Below are positions 21,622 through 32,588 of a stretch of DNA of 64,000 nucleotides, one piece after another. The translations under genes and the position numbers were made by a program. The notes beneath the pieces were generated by a model, which saw nothing but the letters and a program-made list of their open reading frames with translations, searched no databases and had not been told where the DNA came from. Position 1 is the first letter of the stretch. Each line of letters starts with the position of its first letter. The stretch comes from Pollenia angustigena (lineage: Eukaryota; Arthropoda; Insecta; Diptera; Polleniidae), in the NCBI GenBank assembly GCA_930367215.1, contig OV884056.1, positions 227,841,127 to 227,905,126 on the forward strand. Direction: 5' to 3'.

Positions 21622-22074
21622 CATCAACAATAAATTTCAAGTGTTTTTATCAAGAATAAAAACTGGGAATTAAGCACGAATAACAAAATCTTTTGAAATT
21701 AACATTTTGTAAATATTATAATAAAAGCTTTTATTACAAATTATATAAAAATTCAATTTCAAAAATACAAAACCTGTGTGGCAAACTTAATTTTTTTCTT
21801 TCTTTTTTCTTTTGATCTCGAGCCAAAACATAGTCAAACTTCGTATTTAATTTTTAATTTTTTTTTTTTATCTTTTGTCCCTTTTTAAAGATCTTAATAT
21901 TTTTCAGGAATACTTTTTTTAAAAAAATTTTTTATCATAAAAATCTAATTATATTTAAGCAAACTTAGTACCAAATAAAAGGGAAGGCTCTGTATAATTT
22001 TTAAACAATATTTTCTTCAGTTCCCCTGAACTAAAATTTTAAAGGAAACTTTTAGAAATATATTCTTCCATATA

Positions 22075-23061
22075 CAGGTATGTGATGAAAATCGATCGAT
22101 TTCAAAACGACAGTTTTTAAAAGGTGTGATGAATTTCGAACGATTTTAAATCTATTTCTGAATTAAAGTCTTAAATTTTCGTTCAGAATACACTTCAGTT
22201 AACGTATATAATATAACATTTTAAAGAATAAAAAAAATAAAATTTTTAATTGATTTTCATGTTGTAAAATTCCTTTCTTCACAAAAATAATTTAATAAAA
22301 ATTAAATTTCATGAACTTAAGCCTAATTAAAAATATTAAAAATTTGGATTAAAAACCATAAATAGTTCAACAAAATAACCACAATACTAATTATTGTTAA
22401 AGCTAAGGCACGAGCTCTATGTGTACATTTGTCCTTCAGGTTGTGCTGAAAAAAGGTCAACAGAAAAGAGAAAGACAAAGTGAAAAAACAAAAAAAAAAA
22501 ATGTACTTGGACTTCAAGAAAAATTCTTGACGAAAGTACGAAAAAACAGAAGTAAAGGAAAAAACATGTAAAATCAATTAAAATGGATAATCATTCAGGA
22601 AAGCAAATTTCGATCTACCAAATGTTAAAATACAATTTGGTTTAAGGATTGATGTTTGACTAGTGACGTCAGCAGTCGTCGATGGCTGCGAGTGTAAGAC
22701 GGCAAATCCATCTGAGGAGATCGAGTGGTTGCGATCGAAACATGTCATGGTAACCTGCCGGCCAGGGTTCGAGCCCGAGCATCGTCAAGAATGAAAGATT
22801 ATCAATAAAAATTTTAATTGATTTTCATGTTGTAAAATTCCTTTCTTCACAAAAATAATTTAATAAAAATTAAATTTCATGAACTTAAGCCTAATTAAAA
22901 ATATTAAAAATTTGGATTAAAAACCATAAATAGTTCAACAAAATAACCACAATACTAATTATTAAAGAATAAACTCTAAAAATAAAAGGAAAATCCATTT
23001 TAAAAGATACTGAAAACGATATTTTCGGTTTCAAATCGTATCGATTTCCATCACATACCTG
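22075..23061. mobile_element. MITE of the CAGGTATGTGATG family, copy 3, carrying a retroposon
   Basis: It starts CAGGTATGTGATGAAAATCG and ends CGATTTCCATCACATACCTG. Its interior is split by the tRNA-related insertion at 22233-22961. Without the insert it is about 245 bp, the size of copy 4 at 56738-56980. Confidence 0.8.
22233..22961 (+). mobile_element. tRNA-related retroposon, one unit with 159-bp direct terminal repeats
   Basis: The segment 22236-22394 is repeated directly at 22804-22962, enclosing 409 bp. Together they equal one and a quarter of the 563-bp units of the 44286-49443 array. A perfect 12-bp target duplication TTAAAGAATAAA flanks it (22221-22232 and 22962-22973). The internal part has the tRNA-Ser-like GCAGTCGT...GGCTGCGAGTG and the B box GGGTTCGAGCCC (22766-22777). 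The 3' terminus CCACAATACTAATTA is the same as that of the array. It is best read as a piece of a tandem transcript inserted by LINE-type machinery. Confidence 0.75.
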
Positions 23062-24093
23062 ATTATCTACAGTTTTCATTACAAATTTTTTAAAAATTCG
23101 AAATTGTATTGTTTTATTTCTCATAGTTTAGAATGTGTGATTTATTTTTGTAAATTAATTTCTATGTAGAAATTTCATTCATTAGATATTCGCTTTGAAT
23201 ATTCGCATACATTTTACCGAATGCGAGTGCGAATGCAAATAGCAAAAATAAGATAATATTCGTAGCCCCCTAATTATATTCTTGGGGCGCCACGAATATT
23301 CGGGTATACGCTTTTGGCAATTGTTGAAGATTGACATGCTGTTAGGACTCATATTAAAGGGTTTCTGTTAAAAAATACTACAATTTTACTAAAATGATTT
23401 TGTATATGAAAAATTTAAATTTTCAAATGAAAATAAGACGAATATTTATATAAGAAATATATTAAAAAAAAGATATTATTTTGAAAATTCCCTACATTAA
23501 CCTTAAAATAAAAAATCTGTACTCTTGTAAAGACTGAAATTTTCCGAAAAATCCCTACAAAAAGGAAAAATGCCCTACTGTTGGCATCACTGGTTGGACT
23601 TGACCATATTCAAACAAGTTTTTTCTCTGGGTGTATGTTCACGAAATTTGCATTTTGCCAGAATTTATGTTAGTTTTGTAGTAAATTTATCAATTTCTTT
23701 GTATGATTGAAACGATTTTGCTAGATTTTAATCCCAAACTGCTTAAAAAACTAGAAACAATATTGTTCTTTTCTTTTCTTTTGATTCGTTTCGAAGTGTG
23801 CGTTGCGGATAGACGGGCAGACGGATGGAAAAGGCTAAAGGCAGAATTAGTCTTTAATTTCTGTTTCTATGCTGTTCCGTGCCGTTCTGTTACGAAGTTG
23901 CAATAATTACTTTTTCTGTAGCAACTTATCAGCCGTTTAAGACAAATTTATAAGTTTTGCGCCGTCCTTTGTTTTCTTTTAATAACTTTAATGCACATAA
24001 ATTTGAAGAAATTAAATTGAATTCTTAAAATCAAAATTTCAATATATGTAAATATGTATTTTTTATTATTTATTTTGCTGTCACTTACAATTA

Positions 24094-24963
24094 CAGTGGT
24101 ATCCCGGTTTAACGTATACTCAGTTTAACGAATTCGCGATTTAACGTACGGTCATAATTTTTCCATTGAGTACCTTATATTACGAACAAACAGCAAATTT
24201 TTGTACTCTATGTAACGAATGTTTTACAAAAAAGCTTGAAAAACAAAATAGAATGAATGCAAATATATTTGCATCCATTCTCTTTTGTTTTTGTATACAT
24301 TTTAACCATATTTTAATAGCGATTTTACTGAAAACAACGAGTTTAAAGAAATATTTTATTTTCTTACAAAGAAAGCAAAGAAAATACTTGCTCGCCAAAA
24401 TAAAAATGTTTACGTTACAAAGTCATTTTTACTGTTGTTTACAAAACAAATGGTTGTTTTCTGTTTCAAATTTTACGTAATTTTTGTGAAGTTGTTGTAC
24501 AGTTGACATCAAAATTCCCAAAACAAAACGTTAAATAAATGTTTAAAGAAAAATAAAACATTATTGACGACTATGATAAGGGCCTGCTACATAGTGCTTG
24601 TTCTAATAAATATCAGCTACCAAAGTCATCAATATGCACAATTATAAAATCAAAACGGAAACTTTTGAGCGAAATGGAAAAGACTTATTTAGGATCAAAG
24701 ATTTAATTGGTTTCAAAACAAGAGGAAGGCGAACATTCCTATTAGTGGTCCTATATTAAAAGCAACTCATTTAATTGAAAATGATTTGAAGTATTTATTT
24801 TTTAATTGTTTTATGAATGTAAATAAACGAATTTACTTTGTTTTATTAAAATATTATTGTTTTATTAATAAAAATGTATTAAAAAAACTTCGGTATTTAA
24901 CGAATTTTTCGATATAACGAATGGGCCTGACAATATATAATTCGTTAAACCGGGATACCACTG
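24094..24963 (+). mobile_element. pogo/Tigger-like element, internally deleted
   Basis: The termini CAGTGGTATCCCGGTTTAACG and CGTTAAACCGGGATACCACTG form a perfect 21-bp inverted repeat with TA on each side (24092-24093, 24964-24965). Subterminal TTTAACGAA words recur. This terminus style and the TA duplication are those of pogo-type Tc1/mariner relatives. A central palindrome (GAATGCAAATATATTTGCATCCATTC) lies at 24253-24278. Confidence 0.85.
24557..24716 (+). pseudogene. pogo/Tigger transposase N-terminal fragment
   Basis: The frame reads IIDDYDKGLLHSACSNKYQL and then PKSSICTIIKSKRKLLSEME, ending at TAA 24714-24716. This is the CENP-B/psq-type helix-turn-helix of pogo-like transposases, where the second helix typically reads PKSTI-TIIKNK. 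Only about 50 residues remain. The catalytic DDE domain and the second DNA-binding domain have been deleted. Its position in the middle of a TA-flanked pogo-type terminal pair confirms the assignment independently. Confidence 0.7.
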
Positions 24964-25200
24964 TACTTAACAAGTTTTTGATTTTAACAAATTGGACCGC
25001 AAAAGAACAGAAAAACTAATCAATTTCACAGGCTTATAATAACAAAAACGAATCAGCTGATTCGTAACAGAACAGAAAGTAAAGACTTATTCTGCCTTAA
25101 ATCGACATTAAATTGCTCAAGAACGCAAAATATATATACTTAATGGAGTCTTTGATGAATATTGAAAAAGTTTTACAATCTTATGGCGATTTCTTTTCTG

Positions 25201-25869
25201 CGAAAAATATGTCATAGTATATTCATGTAACACTTTCTAATGTTACCTATAATCACTCGAAGTGTTATGTGTTTTGCAAATTTAATAGAACAAAATTAGC
25301 TGCTTTTATTTACAACTTTTACACTTTTATCATTAAAGTACTTTATTAGGGATTTTTGAAGCTATTTTAGCGGTTTCTGCACACTATATTGACATCACAT
25401 ATGGCTTAACGTGTAAAAATTTTTATATTTTGTTTTTAAATGTAGGACATGTAACATTAATGCAACATATTTCTCAGAAAAGTAATAGCCATTAATATAC
25501 CACCATTCAACACTAGTAGTGGAGGGTTAAAAAAATTGAAAGGAATAAAGTTGCCTTCCAGTTTTTATTTAAAAATTTCTGCAGTGACAGGTTTATCAGT
25601 AGGACCAACGTTCTTCATTGGCACAATCTCGGCGTATTATTTTATTTCTATAAGACTTTAAGTTGTATTTTCTGTAGAAGAAAACATTTGCTCCTTGGTA
25701 GGGCGACCTTTTGTGTACTTAACTGGCACACCTATATCTAATACCAAAGACGTTAGTGTCATTCATTATATACTTTATTATATTATATACAGTGACCATA
25801 TTATTTGGAGACCCCATGGAGTAACTGCATATTTTCGATTTGCGAAAGAATTCTTTCTTTCGAACAATA
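25201..25869. other. unassigned, mixed fragments
   Basis: Apart from the Helentron-like end at 25499-25530, I see only a possible Tc1-type terminus ACAGTGACCATATTATTTGGAGACC at 25791 and AT-rich filler. No coding region is supported. Confidence 0.35.
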
Positions 25870-25919
25870 ACATTTAAAACAAAAACAAATTCTTAAAATA
25901 TTGTTTTTGTTTTAAATGT
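25870..25919. repeat. hairpin with ACATTTAAAACAAAAAC arms
   Basis: The 17-base left arm and GTTTTTGTTTTAAATGT right arm pair perfectly over a 16-base loop. A nearly identical hairpin is at 57292-57336. Confidence 0.8.
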
Positions 25920-27762
25920 ATAAAGCTGGTTTTCAACATCCCTCCAAAAAAAATCACTTACTTACAGTTTTTTATAAGCCCCCTTTAGTTTTGCAACGGA
26001 ATTTTTTTTGGGAAAAAGTGAGATATTTCACTCGGAATTTTAATTTATAATAAGTGGGATGGGGAAAAAGAAAAATTGCAGAGGAATTTTCATTTGTAGT
26101 GGGCTGAATATCAAAAAATAACAATTTATATCAGTCATAACCACTCCATAGACTCGCGAGCAGTCAGTAATTGTATTTTTCACACAGACACGGTCGGCAG
26201 TTCACATGTATACAACAACTTTGTTCGGGCCACTCCATAGTCTCGCGAGGCAGTACTGGAACCAGTTCAACGAAAATAAGAAAACACTTATGTACATATA
26301 TTTCCAATAAAAAAGCCACTTTTAAGCCAAAATATACTTAATCTGTGATCACCTTAAATATTGTTTATCAATAAAAAAAAGGTTCCTAAATATTAGTTAA
26401 AATGTAAGTTTGGAATTTTATTAAATTAACTCGTTTTTTTGTTATTTTTTTAAGTACTAAGTTAAGCCTTTTGGGATGACAAAAAATAACTTTAAATTAA
26501 ATTATTTATTCCCATATACGGTTGGCAAAGTTTTTCCTAAAAGTATAATTTTCTATGTAGACCTTTTTCAATATATTTTCTTTGTTAAACAAATTTTTAT
26601 TGACATGTTTGTTATTTTGTTCAAAATTTCTTCTTTATATTTTTTTCTATTACGAGTATGTTTATTTTGTTTTTTTGTTATTTTTTTATAGATACTCTTT
26701 TGGTCCTTTTTTAGGAGTCACGTAGTTACTTGAACAGACAGAACACACACAATATTACACTTACAACCTAACATTCTTTTAGTTAAATGAAAAAAAATAT
26801 TATTATTTTGTTACTGTTTAAACAAGAATGATGAAAAAAGGAAAAAAATAGTTTTTAATGTTGATGCTAATGTCTACAACAAAAATAAACGAACTTAACT
26901 GAAGCAGGCTGTCAACATTTATGACTAGTTTTTATTTCAGTCCTCTGGTTTTTTTTAAACACAACGTTTTTTGTTGGCTTGCGATCGCTACTGCATGTAT
27001 GTTGAAGAAGTGTTGTAAATGTAACTTTAATTCGAGCTTAACAACACTAAACCTTAAAATTTCATATAACAAATCATTTCAGGATACATCAAAACTTCAA
27101 AAGATACATATGTACATACATATGTTGCTTTAGGAATGTAAATGATTCATATTACAAGGTACTGCATCTGAAATCATTTTTTTGGCGTTCACTTTTCGGC
27201 CAGTGACTCTAGTCTACAAAAATGTTTTCAAAGTCCTTTTAAAGTCGGCATAACCTAACAACATTTACTAATTTCTCTATTAAATTTTGTTTGTTTTATT
27301 TCAGATTTGTTTTCTTCTTATTCAGCGAAATCATCAACTCTTAACTTTCCAAAGTGCTTTAGTATGTTCAATGGGGAATTTAAGCTATTTTTTTACATTT
27401 CGTTCTTTTAGTCAATTTTACAATAAATTAATGTTTGTTGTTTTTCCAGTCGTTAGTGATGGTACGTAGAACCAAACTTGTGCTATAATATTAGCAACAA
27501 AAGCAATTCTAGTAGCAACATAATTTTTTATGACTTTTACGTATAATGACTCTGTTTCAACTTTGACATTTGACGCATTGTCATTGTCAAAAATAGCAAC
27601 TAGCAAATAAATAGTTTATACAGGATTGTGAACGTGTATTTTATACATGGACAGGACATCTTTTGCATTTTAGTTTAACACAAAAAAAAACTGCAAGTTT
27701 CTTGTTTTATTTTTGTGGTTTGCAAAAAAATTTATACATGCACACTCGGGATCATAATAATA
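25920..27762. other. unassigned AT-rich stretch with one short duplication
   Basis: CCACTCCATAG(A/T)CTCGCGAG occurs at 26145 and 26231 in direct orientation, so a piece of about 90 bases has been duplicated. Otherwise I see no domain, terminal repeat or array. Open frames such as 26476-26691 and 27287-27469 are hydrophobic by base composition and not convincing. Confidence 0.35.
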
Positions 27763-28431
27763 GGGACACTTTAATATTCCCTACTTAAAATAAAACCAAA
27801 TCAGTTTTTTTTAAATTGATAACCAAAAAAATAGCATACATTTATTTCTTTGATATACTTAATACAAAAAGTTGTAGCTTTATTATAAATAGTAAAAATA
27901 ACTTAAAATATTCAGATACTTTTTTAACTTAAAGCATTTTGTTTGTTGATAATAATAGGAGCATTTCAATGTTGCTTAATAATTCATAGCACACCTTCAT
28001 TTATTTTCCTGAAATGCTTTTATATTTAAAAAAGAATTAGTATGCAGCATTCTTTTCAGCATACTTGATATTAATTTTTGGCAGATTTCTAATGTAATTT
28101 CGCCTACTTAGTTTTTTTTCACAAATCGTATTTATTTGTTTAAGTTTCGTTGCTTAGCTTCTTCTTGAATTCGTCTCAAAGGTTTTCGATGTGGTTCAAA
28201 TCTGGTGATGGATAGCCCAGCTTAAAATATTAAGCCCTGGGCCTTTATTTTGTTGAAAACCCCAAAGTAATGGCACCTCTTTATCTGCATTTGTAAGCAT
28301 AACATCTTGCAAGATATTTCGGTACCTTATGGCATTCATCGTACTTCCTATACGAAATTTTAACCCAACTCCATTCAAAGAAAACAATTCCAATACCACA
28401 GTGTTGCCAAACTAGCCATTTAATGGCTAGA
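27763..28431 (-). pseudogene. Tc1-like transposase relic
   Basis: On the minus strand, 28400-28200 reads VVLELFSLNGVG, then STMNAIRYRNILQDVMLTNADKEVPLLWGFQQNKGPG. This matches the Tc1 block around the second catalytic site, where active relatives have FQQDNDPKHT; here the aspartate is lost. A PDLNP-ENLW-like remnant follows near 28190 (LSWAIHHQI, then a stop). The GGATCATAATAATAGGGACAC at 27769 and a second ATAATAATAGGAGC at 27950 look like the terminal region. The right side is cut by the piggyBac-like element at 28436. An ATGGCCAGAGG on the minus strand at about 32617 might be the original start. Confidence 0.7.
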
Positions 28432-29104
28432 TTAACCCTTGTGTTAATACCCAACTTTATCCACATTGTTTATCACCCGGGGTACCCGGGTACCCATAAG
28501 CTATAATATATTAATTATCCATATATCTATGAAATAAAATTAAATTTTTAGACTTTTTAAAATCTTATTTGTTAAAATATCATTTCTTAACTTTGTATTG
28601 CATAACGGCTAAAAATTTCAATTTTTTATACAGGACAGTATTTTTTAGTATAACAGTTGAAAATGTTTGGTCATACATGATATCGTCGCAGGAATTAAAG
28701 AACGCTGTAACTGACAAAAAATCGAAAATACGTTTTTTGCATAATTTTTATCAGAAAAAAATACTACGTCGCACAGTGGCGCCATTTGAGTTTTTTCGTT
28801 GCAAAAATCATATCTTTTGAACCGAATAAGATAATTGAACAGTTTAAACAGCATATGATAGATAACTGTTCAGCATATGAGGGTGCTACGCTTTGTAGGG
28901 GCCTACTTATGGGTTATCAAAGTTTAAATTAGTAGAAAAATCAATTTTATGGTAACTAAAAAAAATTATTTTTACATTTTTAGATTGTTTTTATTTTTTT
29001 TCTTTAGGGTTTTATGTTTTAAATTATTACCCAACAAATTAAAAAAAAAATAATTTTTTTTTTTAAATTTATTTTTTCAATTTTCTGTAAAATATTCATA
29101 TAAG

Positions 29105-29370
29105 CCAGTCCTCGTATTTGGAGTTGAAGTTCTGAATGGTTCGACTAGATTTCACCCATTTTTTTAAAAAAATGTCGCTTCTTTCAATATTTCCTTATAA
29201 GCTATCAAGTTCTTCTAAAGCAGCTTCCGTGAAAAACTTAGGTGTGGTTGACTTTCTAAACAGTTCAAATAATTTTAAATTGTTCAACGCCATTTTTTCA
29301 GTACTTAAATTTTTAATGGTTTCAGTAATTGTTGCGCCAACTTTCAGTCGTAGACTAATCTAGGCATTAT
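29105..29370 (-). pseudogene. possible coding relic, unrecognised
   Basis: The minus strand gives a stretch resembling real protein: NLKLFELFRKSTTPKFFTEA then ALEELDSL, a stop, and SDIFLKKWVKSSRTIQNFNS. Residue use is less A/T-driven than in neighbouring chance frames. I do not recognise the family. Lying in the piggyBac-like element it could be transposase debris, but nothing shows this. Confidence 0.25.
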
Positions 29371-29572
29371 GCATATTTCACAATATATAGGCTTATGCTA
29401 CCATGCCTAAAAATTTACCTGTTCCCTGCATACATATGGATTTAGGCTGAATAATGCAATTTTGATATTATGCACGTGTCCAAATAAGATTTGTGCCTAC
29501 CTGTAGGGACCATAAGTCAATATTGTTCTTGACCATTTGTACGCCAAAGTATTGTTTAAGAGAGGTACGTAC

Positions 29573-30175
29573 CAGAGATCAGCAATGAATCGTTTTTTCG
29601 CTACTCATACTGACTCATGCAATTGTAAGTATAAGTGCGTAGAAATCATTTAAACTAAACTACTCTGACTCACTCATACTCACAAGAGAAATATTTATGA
29701 GTGCGACGTCGACATTATACGCATACTCATAAATGACCTCAGCTTGATTTATAATTTCAAGAAAATACTTACAATACTCACAATGATTCAAATCATTATC
29801 TCATCCATTTACCGTTTTAACACAACAGAGAAAACACACAACTTAATAATCAGCGCTGCCAGATAAATTTGCCGAAAAATCGTCTACTTCATACATGTTA
29901 CTTTAGTAAACTGTAATTGCCAAATCGTCACTTTGCTATTTCGGGGACAAATCTGGCAGCCTCGCATTTTGCTTCGCCTATACACATTGACTTGAGTAGA
30001 TTCTAAATCAAACACTACAAATGTTGGTAAGTATGAGTACGATGAATAAAATGAAACTTTTGAGTGAATATGAGTTTGAATCACATTGGAATAAGTATGA
30101 GTGCGTATAAGTACAAGAATTTATGAGTCATGATTTAGCTCTACTCACTTTTTCACTACTCATTGCTGATCTCTG
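29573..30175. mobile_element. hAT-like MITE, CAGAGATCAGCAATGA termini
   Basis: Perfect 16-bp inverted ends (CAGAGATCAGCAATGA, TCATTGCTGATCTCTG) are flanked by a perfect 8-bp duplication GTACGTAC (29565-29572, 30176-30183). Subterminal regions are crowded with ACTCATA/TATGAGT words in both orientations, likely transposase-binding repeats. There is no coding capacity. Confidence 0.85.
29855..29961. repeat. small foldback inside the hAT-like MITE
   Basis: GCTGCCAGATAAATTTGCCG pairs imperfectly with CGGGGACAAATCTGGCAGC; about 107 bp in all. Confidence 0.5.
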
Positions 30176-31240
30176 GTACGTACCTGCTAATTTAATGAGT
30201 AGTTTTTTTCAAACTATTAGATCAAACTACTGTCAGTCAAAACATATAAGGGATGGACGCCATACAATTTCTACAACCATGTCTTTTTTATCCTTTTTTA
30301 CCTCTAGAAGCCAAACGGGCACGTACGGGCAGATAAAACCTTTTAAATTATGTAAAGAAATAATCAAAGAACAGGTTTTGCAAATATAGATTTTTTTTAT
30401 TTTCCGTCAAAGTTGAAAAATAGTGAAAAAACGGATAGTTTTTAAATAGTGATTTACCAGGAGAAACACAAAGCAAACAGTTAATTTTTTTTTATCATTA
30501 TACATTTAATAAATATATCAATCAATACAAACAAAAAATAAGGCGATTCGTTACCTATTTTTCGTGATATTACACCTGAAATCGCAACAAATTGACTAAA
30601 AATTGTGTGTTTTTTTTGAAAAACCGAAAGTCGGTAAACTTTGAACGGTTATATCTTCTAAACTAAAAATGTGATATTATTAAGAAAGGCATATTTGAAA
30701 TCGTTGAAAAAATTCCTATAACATGGGTTTATTCAAAACTTCGTCGGCGCTCATGAAAATTTTGATTTTTGCAACCTCGTTTGCTCTACGGGCGCACAGT
30801 GGTGTCGATTGGTCCCGGTCCCATATTTGTAAGATGAAAAAAAAAATCACTTACGCAAAAAAAAAGAGAAAAAAATCGTTTGCTGTAAGCCGCAGAATCA
30901 CCGGGAATAATAGACTTGAGAGGAAATGCTTAGAGCCAATATATAAAGCGAGAAAAAATAAAAATACGTTTTTAAAATCATGTTCCTAAGTTGTATAGTT
31001 TTTGTGATTTGAACTTTTTTTCTACTTTCTTTCATATAGGTTTTTTGGCTCTGGTGAACATTTTAGGTTTTGTCAGTTACAGCGTTCGTTAATTCCTGCG
31101 ACGATATGTAAATGAGACTTTCCCGTGTTATAATACTAACGCTTTGGAAACTTAACTTATGTAATTGTATGACACAGAATTTAGTTTTTTGATTTTGTTG
31201 AGCAGTTGAAACGTATTTTTGTTATCCCATAAAGTGTACT

Positions 31241-32366
31241 GTATTGTATTGTATTGTATTGTATTGTATTGTATTGTATTGTATTGTATTGTATTGTATT
31301 GTATTGTATTGTATTGTATTGTATTGTATTGTATTGTATTGTATTGTATTGTATTGTATTGTATTGTATTGTATTGTATTGTATTGTATTGTATTGTATT
31401 GTATTGTATTGTATTGTATTGTATTGTATTGTATTGTATTGTATTGTATTGTATTGTATTGTATTGTATTGTATTGTATTGTATTGTATTGTATTGTATT
31501 GTATTGTATTGTATTGTATTGTATTGTATTGTATTGTATTGTATTGTATTGTATTGTATTGTATTGTATTGTATTGTATTGTATTGTATTGTATTGTATT
31601 GTATTGTATTGTATTGTATTGTATTGTATTGTATTGTATTGTATTGTATTGTATTGTATTGTATTGTATTGTATTGTATTGTATTGTATTGTATTGTATT
31701 GTATTGTATTGTATTGTATTGTATTGTATTGTATTGTATTGTATTGTATTGTATTGTATTGTATTGTATTGTATTGTATTGTATTGTATTGTATTGTATT
31801 GTATTGTATTGTATTGTATTGTATTGTATTGTATTGTATTGTATTGTATTGTATTGTATTGTATTGTATTGTATTGTATTGTATTGTATTGTATTGTATT
31901 GTATTGTATTGTATTGTATTGTATTGTATTGTATTGTATTGTATTGTATTGTATTGTATTGTATTGTATTGTATTGTATTGTATTGTATTGTATTGTATT
32001 GTATTGTATTGTATTGTATTGTATTGTATTGTATTGTATTGTATTGTATTGTATTGTATTGTATTGTATTGTATTGTATTGTATTGTATTGTATTGTATT
32101 GTATTGTATTGTATTGTATTGTATTGTATTGTATTGTATTGTATTGTATTGTATTGTATTGTATTGTATTGTATTGTATTGTATTGTATTGTATTGTATT
32201 GTATTGTATTGTATTGTATTGTATTGTATTGTATTGTATTGTATTGTATTGTATTGTATTGTATTGTATTGTATTGTATTGTATTGTATTGTATTGTATT
32301 GTATTGTATTGTATTGTATTGTATTGTATTGTATTGTATTGTATTGTATTGTATTGTATTGTATTG
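31241..32366. repeat. (GTATT)n pentanucleotide satellite, about 225 perfect units
   Basis: 1126 bases of GTATT without a single deviation. Because the unit length is not a multiple of three and contains no stop in any of four frames, it produces long meaningless open frames (IQYNT and VLYCI repeats) on both strands. It lies inside the piggyBac-like element and ends against a GGGTACCGGGGTACCCGGGT block. Confidence 0.97.
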
Positions 32367-32588
32367 GGTACCGGGGTACCCGGGTGCGCGTATTGCAACG
32401 GTTAAAGCTTAAGCATATTTTTTTGAGTATTAAAGGAGCAAACAAATAAATCTACAATCTGAATTCGCTTTCTTTAAGTTAAATAACGACGATCCAGAAG
32501 CTTGTTGAAACATTTTAATTCTTAAAACATTTTTTTCATGTTAATATACGTTGGTACCATGGTACCCGGGTATTAACACAAGGGTTAA

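Larger units (their letters stand above)
21254..21702. repeat. near-perfect 170-bp inverted repeat, 105-bp spacer
   Basis: The left arm (from TTAATTTCAAAAGATTTTG) and the right arm (to CAAAATCTTTTGAAATTAA) are mirror images around base 21478 with no mismatch that I can find. The spacer contains the inverse of 20830-20880. Identity of the arms implies a recent inversion-duplication or active gene conversion. Each arm carries a hammerhead-like core. Confidence 0.85.
20506..23592. mobile_element. hAT-like element, CAGTGATGCCA termini, heavily nested
   Basis: The left CAGTGATGCCA and right TGGCATCACTG are perfect 11-bp inverted ends. The 8-bp flanks GTTGGACG (20498-20505) and GTTGGACT (23593-23600) agree at 7 of 8 bases, the hAT duplication size. 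Subterminal AAATCCCTACA repeats occur at both ends. No transposase remains. The interior is filled by palindromic ribozyme-bearing repeats (20626-21702) and a MITE carrying a retroposon (22075-23061). Confidence 0.75.
23839..25097. mobile_element. PIF/Harbinger-like non-autonomous element
   Basis: The left end AGGCAGAATTAGTCTTTAAT and the inverted right end AGGCAGAATAAGTCTTTACT form a TIR of about 28 bp. Both sides carry TAA (23836-23838, 25098-25100). The uninterrupted host sequence GGCTAAATCGAC is known from 52340, which fixes the 3-bp duplication. The only content recognised is the pogo-like element inside. Confidence 0.75.
23640..25200 (-). mobile_element. Helentron-like element, interrupted copy
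   Basis: 23640-23838 aligns with 52090-52330 (TTTATGTTAGTTT, ATTTTGCTAGATTTTAATCCCAAACTGCTTA, then GACGGGCAGACGGAT). After the insert, 25098-25200 continues with AAATCGACATTAAATT and CAAAATATATATACTTAATGG as in 52343-52430. The two flanks join exactly at the Harbinger-like insert. A terminal fragment TACCACCATTCAACACTAGTAGTGGAGGGTT at 25499-25530 probably belongs to it. Confidence 0.65.
28675..31113. repeat. widely spaced 40-bp inverted pair inside the piggyBac-like element
   Basis: CATGATATCGTCGCAGGAATTAAAGAACGCTGTAACTGACAAA-type sequence at about 28676-28718 is mirrored at 31073-31113 with one or two differences. The two may be the ends of another element or an older inner pair of the same one. 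Confidence 0.65.
28436..32584. mobile_element. piggyBac-like element with giant pentanucleotide array
   Basis: The ends CCCTTGTGTTAATACCC (28436-28452) and GGGTATTAACACAAGGG (32568-32584) are a perfect 17-bp inverted repeat beginning CCC, flanked on both sides by TTAA (28432-28435, 32585-32588). This is the piggyBac signature. Next to each end are GGTACCCGGG-type palindromic words. I find no piggyBac transposase. The interior carries an inverted pair (28675/31113), a hAT-like MITE and the GTATT array. Confidence 0.8.

Noticed and set aside
24166..24480. Open frame of 104 codons on the plus strand with an overlapping minus-strand frame
   Set aside because: It lies across a palindrome in the pogo-like element, and the real coding remnant is downstream at 24557-24716.
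23839..25097. piggyBac assignment because of TTAA near the right end
   Set aside because: The uninterrupted homologue fixes the duplication as TAA, and the left side has no TTAA; Harbinger-like fits better.
31181..32449. Five long open frames of about 400 codons made of IQYNT or VLYCI repeats
   Set aside because: They are a by-product of a pentanucleotide array that contains no stop codon in the frames concerned; no gene is present.
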